A stretch of DNA of 25,955 nucleotides, taken from JBBDXI01 sp040902425. Its GTDB lineage: Bacteria; Planctomycetota; Phycisphaerae; Phycisphaerales; UBA1924. Positions 7,931 through 14,391 of this stretch are shown in pieces. Within the stretch, counting starts at the first letter, position 1. Each line of letters starts with the position of its first letter. Made by a program: the position numbers and the translations under genes. The notes below the pieces were generated by a model. The model did not search any database, was not told the origin of the DNA, and saw only the letters and a list, made by a program, of their open reading frames with translations. Location of the stretch: the NCBI GenBank assembly GCA_040902425.1, contig JBBDXI010000056.1, positions 1-25,955 of the forward strand, in the 5' to 3' direction.

Positions 7931-8419
7931 TCACGCCAGGCTTGCGATGACCGCGTTCCATTCCATCGCGACCTTCGGCTCCCGGCGCTGCGACCACTTG
8001 ACCCGCCCCTTCCCATCCGGCGCCCTTGCGATCACCACCGTCCCGCGGGCGGCGACGTTCAGCTCCGGCCAGTAGAGGCCGTACGCCCGGCACACCTGCC
8101 GGTGCATGTCCGACAGCAGCGTGTGCCGGAACCCCTCCTTCTCCGCCCACGCCTTCAGCGCTGCGAAGCTGTCGCACGAGACGCCCACGACGCGGGCGCC
8201 CCTCGCCTTCCAGCCCTCCAGCTCGCTGGTGATGCACTTCATCTCCGTCCCGCACACGCCCGTGAACGCCAGCGGGAAGAAGCACAGCACCACATCCCCG
8301 GCCTTCACCGCCTCCGAGAGCGTCCACTCCTTGCGGTCCTGGTCCAACAGGGTGAAGTCCGGCGCGGGCTCGCCCGGCCCGATCGGCGTCTCCCGTGCCC
8401 GAAGGTACTCGTTCGCCAT
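7931..8419 (-). CDS. Peroxiredoxin (AhpC/TSA family, AhpE-like)
   Basis: This 162-residue thiol peroxidase has the thioredoxin-like fold start (GPGEPAPDFTLLDQDRKEWTLSE) and the active-site motif PLAFTGVC. In that motif Pro49, Thr53 and peroxidatic Cys56 fit PxxxTxxC. The usual substrates are H2O2 and organic peroxides, reduced in the cytoplasm. Other Cys at 62, 82 and 110 might resolve the sulfenic acid, but none is in the classic 2-Cys C-terminal position, so it may work as a 1-Cys or atypical enzyme. The open frame extends further upstream to 8623, but ATG 8419 with AGGAG seven bases upstream gives the normal family length. It is divergent from yggS with 85 bp between the starts. Confidence 0.93.
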   Translation of the reverse strand: MANEYLRARETPIGPGEPAPDFTLLDQDRKEWTLSEAVKAGDVVLCFFPLAFTGVCGTEMKCITSELEGWKARGARVVGVSCDSFAALKAWAEKEGFRHTLLSDMHRQVCRAYGLYWPELNVAARGTVVIARAPDGKGRVKWSQRREPKVAMEWNAVIASLA

Positions 8420-8470
8420 GGCCGTCTCCTCGCCGCGGGGCCGGGCCGTGCAGCCCGGCCGCCGGCGCGG

Positions 8471-8499
8471 TATGCTAGCGACGCGGCTAGTGCAGGAGG
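8471..8499 (+). promoter_or_regulatory. Candidate -10 and Shine-Dalgarno for yggS
   Basis: TATGCT at 8471-8476 is a good -10 candidate in the divergent gap. A strong AGGAGG lies at 8494-8499, five bases before GTG 8505, and this decides the start. Confidence 0.5.
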
Positions 8500-8504
8500 C
8501 CAGA

Positions 8505-9386
8505 GTGACCGCAAGCACCAACACGGGCGTCCGGACACCGGGGATGACGGTGGCCGGCGCAGGGATGAACAGCGGCGGCGTGGGTAGCGGGGGGGCGGGC
8601 ATGGGGGGGGATGGCACGCTCAAGTCCCGCTACGAGGCCGTCAAGGAGCGTGTCGCCGCCGCAGCCCGGCGCGCCGGCCGCGCCCCTTCAGACATCGTCA
8701 TCGTCGCCGTCACCAAGTACGCCGACCCGGAGCAGGTCCGCGCCCTGGCGCACCTGGGCCACCGCGACTTCGGCGAGAGCCGCGTCCAGCACCTCATCCA
8801 GCAGGCCGCCATGATGGACGAGTTCATGTCGCGCCGGCGGATCGCCCACACGGTCGCCGCGGCCATGGGGGAGGTCGAGCCCGTCCGGTGGCACATGATC
8901 GGCCACCTCCAGCGGAACAAGGCCCGCAAGGCGGTCGAGCTCTGCCGCCTCATCCACAGCGTGGACTCGCTGCGCCTGGCGGAGGAGATCCAGGCCCTCG
9001 CCACCCGGCGGGAGCAGCCCGTCGATGTCCTGGTCCAGGTCAACTGCTCCGGTGAGGCCAGCAAGCACGGCTGCCCGATCCCCGCCGCCCTGCACCTGGC
9101 CGAGCAGATCGACACCATGATGCAGGTCCGCGTCCGCGGCCTGATGACCATGGCCCCGCTGAGCGAGAACCCGGAGGATGCCCGCGTGACGTTCCGCCGC
9201 TGCCGCGAGCTGTTCCACGAGATCGCGAAGACCGGCGTAAGCGAAGGGAAGTTCAACATCCTCTCGATGGGGATGTCCAGCGACTACGAGGTCGGGATCG
9301 AGGAGGGGGCGAACATGGTGCGGGTCGGCGCGGCGATCTTCGGCGAGCCGAAGCACCTGCCCGGCGACGACGCCGACGAGGACTAG
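8505..9386 (+). CDS. yggS: YggS/PLPBP family PLP homeostasis protein
   Basis: This protein binds pyridoxal 5'-phosphate and buffers it in the cytoplasm. It has the alanine-racemase-like TIM barrel but no known catalysis. Family marks are IVIVAVTKYA with PLP lysine K71, DFGESRVQ, WHMIGHLQRNKA, IHSVDSLRLAEEI, VQVNCSGEASKHG, RGLMTMAPLSEN and LSMGMSSDYEVGIEEGANMVRVGAAIFG. With the GTG start it has 293 residues, against about 230 normally. The excess is a Gly-rich N-terminal tail of about 37 residues and an insert around AAMMDEFMSRRRIAHTV. GTG 8505 has a near-perfect Shine-Dalgarno site; ATG 8601 would give a more usual N-terminus (MGGDGTLKSRYEAVKER). The stop TAG shares the bases CTAG with the stop of the convergent amidase gene. 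Confidence 0.92.
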   Translation: MTASTNTGVRTPGMTVAGAGMNSGGVGSGGAGMGGDGTLKSRYEAVKERVAAAARRAGRAPSDIVIVAVTKYADPEQVRALAHLGHRDFGESRVQHLIQQAAMMDEFMSRRRIAHTVAAAMGEVEPVRWHMIGHLQRNKARKAVELCRLIHSVDSLRLAEEIQALATRREQPVDVLVQVNCSGEASKHGCPIPAALHLAEQIDTMMQVRVRGLMTMAPLSENPEDARVTFRRCRELFHEIAKTGVSEGKFNILSMGMSSDYEVGIEEGANMVRVGAAIFGEPKHLPGDDADED

Positions 9387-10090
9387 CCCATCACCGTCGC
9401 CAGCCGCCCGCTGCGGCTCCGCGTCGCCTCCATGTAGGCTTGGAGGCTCCGCCCCGGGCACGCCGTCGTGTTGATCTCCTGGTGCGTGTAGATCCGCGAC
9501 AGCGGCACGCGGTGCGCATCCATCCGGTCCGCCAGGAACGCGTCCAGCGTCTCCAGCGCATCCGGCGTCGGGCGCTGCTCGTCGAAGTTGCCCAGCATCA
9601 TCACGCCCAGGTTGTGCTCGTTGTTGTCCTTCACGTGGGCGCCCTGGTACTTCACCGGGCGGCCCTCCCAGATGCGGCCCTGCGGGTCGATGATGTAGTG
9701 GTAGCCGATGTCCGCCCAGTCGTGGCCGGTGTGCGCCCGGCGGATCTGCTCCAGGCGCGACGCCGCGTCCCCCTTCGACCGCAGGCTCACCGGCGGCATC
9801 CCGTCGTGGTGCACCGTGATCCGGCTGATCCCGTTCATCGGGTTGATCATCGACAGGTTCGGCGCGCCCCCGGCCCACTCACGCCGGGCGATGATCCCCG
9901 ACGGGCCCCGCGGCGACTGGGTGATCGGCGCCGGCCGCGCCGGGCGCGGCGGCGGGACCACCCGCGGCGGGCCATCCAGTTCCGTCTGGGTCAGGGGCGT
10001 CCACTTCTGATGGCGCTGGCACCCGGCCAGGAACAGGGCTCCGAGAACAAGGCCGCCCCGTACCACCTTCCGTCGGCTTGGGTCAAACAT
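9383..10090 (-). CDS. PGRP/Amidase_2 N-acetylmuramoyl-L-alanine amidase lipoprotein
   Basis: This 235-residue lipoprotein has signal MFDPSRRKVVRGGLVLGALF and lipobox LAGC (Cys24), then a Pro-rich linker of about 40 residues and a peptidoglycan-recognition/amidase domain. The predicted zinc ligands are H94 (ITVHHDGM), H203 (YTHQEINTTACPG) and C211. Family marks DIGYHYIIDPQGRIWEGRP and NEHNLGVMMLGNFD are present. Such enzymes cut the amide bond between N-acetylmuramate and L-alanine of the stem peptide, here at a membrane-anchored periplasmic site. The Tyr of the GYHYI segment is kept, so activity is plausible. ATG 10090 has GGGAG close upstream; the open frame further upstream lacks a signal peptide. 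It is divergent from mscS. Confidence 0.93.
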   Translation of the reverse strand: MFDPSRRKVVRGGLVLGALFLAGCQRHQKWTPLTQTELDGPPRVVPPPRPARPAPITQSPRGPSGIIARREWAGGAPNLSMINPMNGISRITVHHDGMPPVSLRSKGDAASRLEQIRRAHTGHDWADIGYHYIIDPQGRIWEGRPVKYQGAHVKDNNEHNLGVMMLGNFDEQRPTPDALETLDAFLADRMDAHRVPLSRIYTHQEINTTACPGRSLQAYMEATRSRSGRLATVMG

Positions 10091-10195
10091 GGCTCCCAAA
10101 CATCGGCTCGGCGGCCTTCCGCGGTGCACCGATGGCTCCGCCAAAGCCCCTCCGGGGGCGGGAGGTGCGGGCGTGTCCGGGAAGGTCGGGGCGGC

Positions 10196-10216
10196 TATGT
10201 TTCTGCCCACCCGGAG
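10196..10216 (+). promoter_or_regulatory. Candidate -10 and ribosome-binding site of the MscS gene
   Basis: TATGTT at 10196-10201 is a -10 candidate. GGAGG at 10212-10216, ten bases before ATG 10227, favours that start over the in-frame ATG at 10197. Confidence 0.4.
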
Positions 10217-10226
10217 GGTGACCCAG

Positions 10227-11165
10227 ATGCAGGATAACCAGCAGCCCCCGCCGCCCATCCAGCCCGGGCAGGACGGGATCGAAGCCAAGACCGGCCAGAT
10301 CGCCCAGCAGGCCAGGGACCTGGCCATCAAGCACGGGCCCCCGGCGGTCGGGGCCCTTGTTCTCTTCATCGTGGCCTGGGCCTTCGCCGCCTGGGTCCGC
10401 CGCGCGCTGCGCCGGGCCCTGCTCAAGACCCGCCTCGATCAGACCCTCGTCAAGTTCGTCTCCAACCTCGCCAAGTGGGTCATCATCGCGATGGCCGCCA
10501 TCACGTGCCTGAGCCTCTTCGGCATCGTGCCGACGAGCTTCGCGGCCCTGATCGGCGCGGTCACCCTGGCGATCGGCCTGGGGTTCCAGGGCAGCCTCTC
10601 GAACCTGGCCGCGGGCGTGATGCTCCTGACCTTCCGCCCCTTCAAGGTGGGGGATGTGGTCGTCGTGGCGGGGCAACTGGGCAGGGTGAACGAGATCGAC
10701 ATGATGATCACCGAGATCGACACGCCCGACGGCCGGCGGGTCAGCATCCCCAACAGCCAGGTGATCGGCGGGGTCATCGAGAACATCACCCACCACCCGC
10801 GCCGGCGCGTCGATATCCCCGTGGGCGTCGCCTACGCCGCCGACATCGACGCGACCCGCGCCGCCCTGGAGCGGGCGGTCCGGTCCGTGAAGCCTCGCCT
10901 GGATGAGCCGCCGCCGGAGGCGATCCTGCAGGAACTGGGCAGCTCGAGCGTGAACTGGGTGCTGCGGGTGTGGACCGCGCGCGACGACTTCTTCGCGACG
11001 CGCCAGGCGACCATCCGCGCGGCCAAGATGGCCCTCGACGACGCCGGGATCTCGATCCCATTCCCGCAGATGGACGTCTGGGTGCGGGCGGTTCCGCCGG
11101 GGATGGATGCGGCCGGGGCGCTCGGCGCCCGCGAGGTGAAGTCCACGCTGCCCAGCGGGCTGTAG
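10227..11165 (+). CDS. Small-conductance mechanosensitive channel, MscS family
   Basis: This 312-residue inner-membrane channel opens under membrane tension to release solutes on osmotic down-shock. After a Pro/Gln-rich head come TM1 (PPAVGALVLFIVAWAFAAWV), TM2 (LAKWVIIAMAAITCLSLFGIV) and the pore-lining TM3 with its Gly/Ala packing pattern (SFAALIGAVTLAIGLGFQGS). The beta domain follows (FRPFKVGDVVVVAGQLGRVNEIDMM, VSIPNSQVIGG) and then the C-terminal alpha/beta domain. Length and layout match the minimal MscS type with three helices. ATG 10227 is chosen for its GGAGG. It converges on the asparaginase gene, with 13 bp between stops and a GC hairpin across the junction. Confidence 0.95.
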   Translation: MQDNQQPPPPIQPGQDGIEAKTGQIAQQARDLAIKHGPPAVGALVLFIVAWAFAAWVRRALRRALLKTRLDQTLVKFVSNLAKWVIIAMAAITCLSLFGIVPTSFAALIGAVTLAIGLGFQGSLSNLAAGVMLLTFRPFKVGDVVVVAGQLGRVNEIDMMITEIDTPDGRRVSIPNSQVIGGVIENITHHPRRRVDIPVGVAYAADIDATRAALERAVRSVKPRLDEPPPEAILQELGSSSVNWVLRVWTARDDFFATRQATIRAAKMALDDAGISIPFPQMDVWVRAVPPGMDAAGALGAREVKSTLPSGL

Positions 11166-11170
11166 GAACC

Positions 11171-11187
11171 CGGGGGCGCTACCCCCG
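11171..11187. terminator. Possible bidirectional terminator hairpin
   Basis: Perfect 6-bp stem CGGGGG/CCCCCG with loop cgcta, just after the MscS stop and overlapping the asparaginase stop at 11179-11181. No U-rich tail is present on either side, so function is uncertain. Confidence 0.35.
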
Positions 11188-12342
11188 CCGGTCCCGCTCG
11201 AACAGGAACGCGCACGGCTCGCGCCGGTTCGACGTCCCGTCGTTCACGGCGAACTCCCCGTCGTTCCAGATCGAGGCGCTCCCGTACGCCCCGTCCTTCC
11301 GCACCGCGTACACCCGCGCCGAGAACGCCGGGCGCCCCCTGTCGTCGAGCAGGCGCGGCTCGCGCGTCCGGTCCGCGATCCGCTTCAGCACCGCCAGGCA
11401 CGCCTCCGTCGGCGTCATCCCCGCCTCCATGTGCTGCACGATCGAGAACGCCCCGCACACCTGGATCAGCGACTCCCCCCGCCCCGTAGCCCCCGCCGAG
11501 CCGATCGCGTTGTCGCAGTACATCCCCGCGCCCACGATCGGCGAGTCGCCCAGGCGCCCGGGGATCTTCCACGAGAGGCCGCTCGTGCTCGTCACCGAGG
11601 CCAGGTCGCCCCCGCCCGTCACCGCCGAGCAGTGGATCGTGCCCGTCGTGTAGCGCACCCCGCCGCGCGTCTCGTCATCCAGGCGCTGCGAGCGCGGCCC
11701 GGTGGGCCCCGGCCGGGCCCTGATCTGCTGCTCTTCGTTCAGCCACTTGTCGCTTCGGTTCAGGTTGGCCTTCCACTTCAGCCACTCCTCGCGGGCGTGC
11801 TCGGTCAGCAGCTCCTGCTCCTTGAAACCCATCGCCCGTGCGAACCGCAGCGCACCCTCGCCCACGATCATCACATGGTCCGTCTTCCGCAGCACCTGGA
11901 GCGCCACGGCCGCGGGGTTCTTGACGTTCCGCAGCGCGCCCACCGCGCCCGCCCGGTGCATGGGCCCATCCATCACCGAGGCATCCAGCTCCACGACGCC
12001 CTCCTCGTTGGGCAGGCCGCCGTAGCCGACCGAGTCGTCCTTCGGGTCATCCTCAACCAGGGCCACCCCCGCGACCAGCGCATCCAGCAGGTAGGTCCCC
12101 GAGTCCAGCAGCTCCATCGCGCGGGCTGTCGCCGGCAGGCCGTTGCCCGAGGAGATGATCACCTTGCCCCGGTGGCTGTCCCCCGGCGGGCCGTCGCCGG
12201 GCCGTGGCGAAGGGCGGGCCGCCCCCTCCGGCTGCGCCGCCTCACCCGAAAGCACAGGGGCGGCCCCGGCGACCGAAGCCGCCAGCGCCGCCCCCGCTCC
12301 CGCACAGGCCGCCACGAACTCACGTCGGTTGAGTGTGTTCAT
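11179..12342 (-). CDS. Tat-exported Ntn-hydrolase asparaginase (glycosylasparaginase type, family T2)
   Basis: This is a 387-residue precursor. The N-terminus NRREFVAACAGAGAALAASVAGA is a twin-arginine signal, so the enzyme probably acts in the periplasm. The body is an Ntn hydrolase of the isoaspartyl peptidase/asparaginase superfamily. It should cleave itself before Thr235 (TTG-TIHCSAV), whose new N-terminus is the nucleophile. GDSPIVGAGMYCDN and GSAGATGRGE are the substrate-binding segments of the family. Likely substrates are N4-(GlcNAc)-Asn from glycoproteins, isoaspartyl peptides or asparagine; sequence alone does not decide. ATG 12342 shows no Shine-Dalgarno site, but TAGACT ends seven bases upstream. 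It is monocistronic or leads no visible operon. Confidence 0.92.
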   Translation of the reverse strand: MNTLNRREFVAACAGAGAALAASVAGAAPVLSGEAAQPEGAARPSPRPGDGPPGDSHRGKVIISSGNGLPATARAMELLDSGTYLLDALVAGVALVEDDPKDDSVGYGGLPNEEGVVELDASVMDGPMHRAGAVGALRNVKNPAAVALQVLRKTDHVMIVGEGALRFARAMGFKEQELLTEHAREEWLKWKANLNRSDKWLNEEQQIRARPGPTGPRSQRLDDETRGGVRYTTGTIHCSAVTGGGDLASVTSTSGLSWKIPGRLGDSPIVGAGMYCDNAIGSAGATGRGESLIQVCGAFSIVQHMEAGMTPTEACLAVLKRIADRTREPRLLDDRGRPAFSARVYAVRKDGAYGSASIWNDGEFAVNDGTSNRREPCAFLFERDRRG

Positions 12343-12349
12343 GGCGGGC

Positions 12350-12355
12350 AGTCTA
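12350..12355 (-). promoter_or_regulatory. Candidate leaderless -10 box of asparaginase gene
   Basis: TAGACT on the minus strand, spacer gcccgcc (7 nt), then ATG. CTGGCA lies 17 bases upstream and matches TTGACA at four of six positions. Confidence 0.5.
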
Positions 12356-12404
12356 CCGGGCCGGCGCCCCCGTGCCAGCCCGGCAGTGCTCGCCTCCCCG
12401 GGCC

Positions 12405-12644
12405 TCAGTCGTGCCCGTGGATCTTCACGATCTTGTTGTACAGCCCCAGGATCAGCAGCGTCGGGGCCCACTGGCCCACGAAGTTGCCGGTCTCCTTCCT
12501 GCCCATGGCCTGCAGCGTGAGCGAGGCCGCGATCGACCCCAGCGCCGCCCACAGGAACACATCCGACGGGAGCTTGGCCGTCTGCTCCTCGATCGCCTCC
12601 GCGACCCGCCCCTCGCCATGCTCCGGCTTCATCATCTTCACCAT
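12405..12644 (-). CDS. Small membrane protein, 79 residues
   Basis: The product starts MVKMMKPEHGEGRVAEAIEEQTAKL. It contains one clear hydrophobic stretch (DVFLWAALGSIAASLTLQAMG) and a second, weaker one (NFVGQWAPTLLILGLYNKI), which suggests a small two-helix inner-membrane protein with a basic, His-containing tail (KIHGHD). GGAGG lies about eight bases before ATG 12644, so the gene is well supported despite its size. It is upstream of the asparaginase gene on the same strand (62 bp), but that gene appears to carry its own promoter. Similar unnamed proteins are common in planctomycetes as I recall; no function is known to me. Confidence 0.72.
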   Translation of the reverse strand: MVKMMKPEHGEGRVAEAIEEQTAKLPSDVFLWAALGSIAASLTLQAMGRKETGNFVGQWAPTLLILGLYNKIVKIHGHD

Positions 12645-12810
12645 TGCGGTCCTCCGTGGTCGTGTGGGTAGTGCGTCCGGGCGCTGAGGCGCGGCTGAAA
12701 TCGGGATGAAGCGCCGCTGGGCGCTCGGGCCACCCGGTGGTGCGCCGCCGCGGCGCCGGCTCGGCGGTCGCGCCCGCCCGGGCGCCGCTACCATCGCGCG
12801 AGGTGAGACC

Positions 12811-13020
12811 ATGGCGGCGAGGACCGGCGAGCTGGCGGGGCAGACGGGCGAGGTGATCTGTCAGCGGTGCGGCGAGCACGTCCCCGTGCGCGAGGGCGAG
12901 GCCATCCCGCGCTGCCCCAACTGCGCCCACAACGTGTACACCGGCCAGGGCGTCAGCTTCTCCCACCCGCTCGGCGATGAGCCCGAGCCCGCGCGGCGCC
13001 CGCCCGTCCGCGCCTCCTGA
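12811..13020 (+). CDS. Small zinc-ribbon protein, 69 residues
   Basis: The product contains a single treble-clef/zinc-ribbon-like site made of CQRCG (about residues 18-22) and CPNCA (about 36-40), separated by HVPVREGEAIPR. A polar Pro/Arg-rich tail follows. There is no membrane helix. ATG 12811 has AGGTGA four bases upstream, and TACCAT at 12789-12794 is a possible -10 that gives a very short leader. Zinc ribbons of this type are found in many unrelated small proteins, so the function is open. It is divergent from the small membrane protein at 12405-12644. Confidence 0.7.
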   Translation: MAARTGELAGQTGEVICQRCGEHVPVREGEAIPRCPNCAHNVYTGQGVSFSHPLGDEPEPARRPPVRAS

Positions 13021-13112
13021 CCCGCGGTGCTACATCCGCCGCCCGTGCCACGGGTTCGCCGCGTCTTCGCGGCAAGCCGTGCCGTTCCCCGGCCCCACCC
13101 GCCCGCCCGTGG

Positions 13113-13135
13113 TATCCTGCCCTCCCCAAAGGAGG
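13113..13135 (+). promoter_or_regulatory. Candidate -10 and strong ribosome-binding site
   Basis: TATCCT at 13113-13118 and AAAGGAGG at 13128-13135, seven bases before ATG 13143, mark the start of the lipoprotein gene. Confidence 0.5.
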
Positions 13136-13142
13136 CCCCCCC

Positions 13143-13709
13143 ATGCTCCCCCGACTCTCCCTCGCCCTCCCGCTCGCCGCCCTGCTCGCCGGGTGCACCT
13201 GCGCCCAGAACACCGCAGGCCCCGACAGCCGCTCCACCCCCGCCCCGCGCGCCGCGGCCCCGGCCACCGACGCTCACCGCGCGGCCCTCCTCGACCGCAT
13301 CAAGCAGCTGGAGGGCGAGTGGGAGGGCAAGACCCCGGAGGGCGGCGCCGGCCGCACCGTCTTCGCCGTCTCCTCCAACGGTTCGGTGGTCCGCGAGATC
13401 ATGCTCGTCGGCGAGCCCCACGAGATGACCAACGTCTACCACATGGACGGGCCGGACCTCATCATGACCCACTACTGCGCGATCGGGAACCAGCCCCGCC
13501 TGCGGGCGAAGGCGCCGAAGGACGGTGAGTCGATCGACCTGAAGTTCGACAGCGTGACCAATCTGGCCGCGCCGGACGGGATGTACATGGGCCGCCTGAC
13601 GCTGACAATCCTCGATCCGGACCACCTCCGCCAGGAGTGGCGCTCCTATCACGCCGGCGTCGAGGACCCCTCGCACCTCGCGGTGTTCGACCTGAAGCGG
13701 AAGAAGTAG
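13143..13709 (+). CDS. Lipoprotein with DUF1579/lipocalin-like domain
   Basis: This 188-residue lipoprotein has signal MLPRLSLALPLAALLAGC with lipobox Cys18 and a Ser/Thr/Pro/Ala-rich linker to about residue 40. A compact domain then starts LLDRIKQLEGEWEGKTPEGG. The order of features (EGEW, SNGSVVREIMLVGEPHEMTNVYHMDGPDLIMTHYCAIGNQPRLRA, and a late LRQEWRSYHAGVE) resembles DUF1579-type or lipocalin-like proteins that weigh 'amount of effect' motifs. No binding partner can be read. The start is decided by a strong AAAGGAGG. It converges on the DUF4287 gene, with 27 bp between stops. Confidence 0.75.
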   Translation: MLPRLSLALPLAALLAGCTCAQNTAGPDSRSTPAPRAAAPATDAHRAALLDRIKQLEGEWEGKTPEGGAGRTVFAVSSNGSVVREIMLVGEPHEMTNVYHMDGPDLIMTHYCAIGNQPRLRAKAPKDGESIDLKFDSVTNLAAPDGMYMGRLTLTILDPDHLRQEWRSYHAGVEDPSHLAVFDLKRKK

Positions 13710-13736
13710 GCCGGGGCCGGGCTGCGCCCAGGGCCG

Positions 13737-14366
13737 CTAGTCGGCGTCAAGCTCGTACGCGATCTTGAGCCACTTCGTCAGCTCCGCATCGATGTCCTCC
13801 TTTGAGGCCAGCTCGATGCGGTGCGTGATCCGGTCCTTCTTCGCCTTGCCGCCCGTGTCGATCAGCCGCGCCGGCAGCCTTCCCTTGTGCTTCCCCAGCG
13901 CCAGGCCGAGGTCCACCCGCGTGTTCGTGCCCGGCCTGATCTGCGCGAAGACGTGACGCCGGTAGAGCGGCACGATCGTCTGGCAGGGGCAGACGCGCAC
14001 GTCCTTCCCAAGCGAGCGTCCCAGCTTCACGAGGCCGTCGTACACGGGGCGCAGCGCGGCCCTCTTCCCGGAGTACTGCCGCTCGACGTACGCCGCCGCC
14101 GCCGTGAGGTAGCTCGCGGGATCGTCCTCGGAGACCGGCCGCTCCGCGGCCGGGCGCGCCCGCTCGGCGATCCACCACGCCCCGTTGGTGCCCAGCCCGT
14201 GCTCGGCCTTCAGCCACTCCCGGCGCGCGGCCTCATCCTTCGGGCCCTTCGTGCGGACCAGGTCGAGCCACTCGTCCAGAGTCCGCCCGGTCTTGGCCTT
14301 GAGCCCCGCGACCCAGTCCTGCACCATCTTCACGCCGGGGTGCACGTCGTACTTCGCCGTCGCCAT
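13737..14366 (-). CDS. DUF4287 and DUF5655 domain protein
   Basis: This 209-residue cytoplasmic protein has two recognisable uncharacterised domains. DUF4287 covers about residues 15-60 (VAGLKAKTGRTLDEWLDLV, then AARREWLKAEHGLGTNGAWWI). DUF5655 covers about 85-205 (RPVYDGLVKLGRSLGKDVRVCPCQTIVPLYRRHVFAQIRPGTNTRVDLGLALG, then KKDRITHRIELASKEDID). The two often occur together; DUF5655 has been likened to the DUF1801/YdhG type of fold, and no reaction is known. No Shine-Dalgarno site precedes ATG 14366, but TATGCT ends eight bases upstream. The gene lies 25 bp downstream of the dockerin-type gene on the same strand, and that short gap holds the TATGCT box. Confidence 0.88.
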   Translation of the reverse strand: MATAKYDVHPGVKMVQDWVAGLKAKTGRTLDEWLDLVRTKGPKDEAARREWLKAEHGLGTNGAWWIAERARPAAERPVSEDDPASYLTAAAAYVERQYSGKRAALRPVYDGLVKLGRSLGKDVRVCPCQTIVPLYRRHVFAQIRPGTNTRVDLGLALGKHKGRLPARLIDTGGKAKKDRITHRIELASKEDIDAELTKWLKIAYELDAD

Positions 14367-14374
14367 GGCGCGGC

Positions 14375-14380
14375 AGCATA
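14375..14380 (-). promoter_or_regulatory. Candidate leaderless -10 box of DUF4287/DUF5655 gene
   Basis: TATGCT on the minus strand, spacer gccgcgcc (8 nt), then ATG; no Shine-Dalgarno site. Confidence 0.45.
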
Positions 14381-14391
14381 CCGGCGTCGGC

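Noticed and set aside
12716..12735. Possible degenerate copy of repeat family A (gctgggcgctcgggccaccc)
   Set aside because: Only part of the core matches, and the similarity is no better than expected for GC-rich intergenic sequence.
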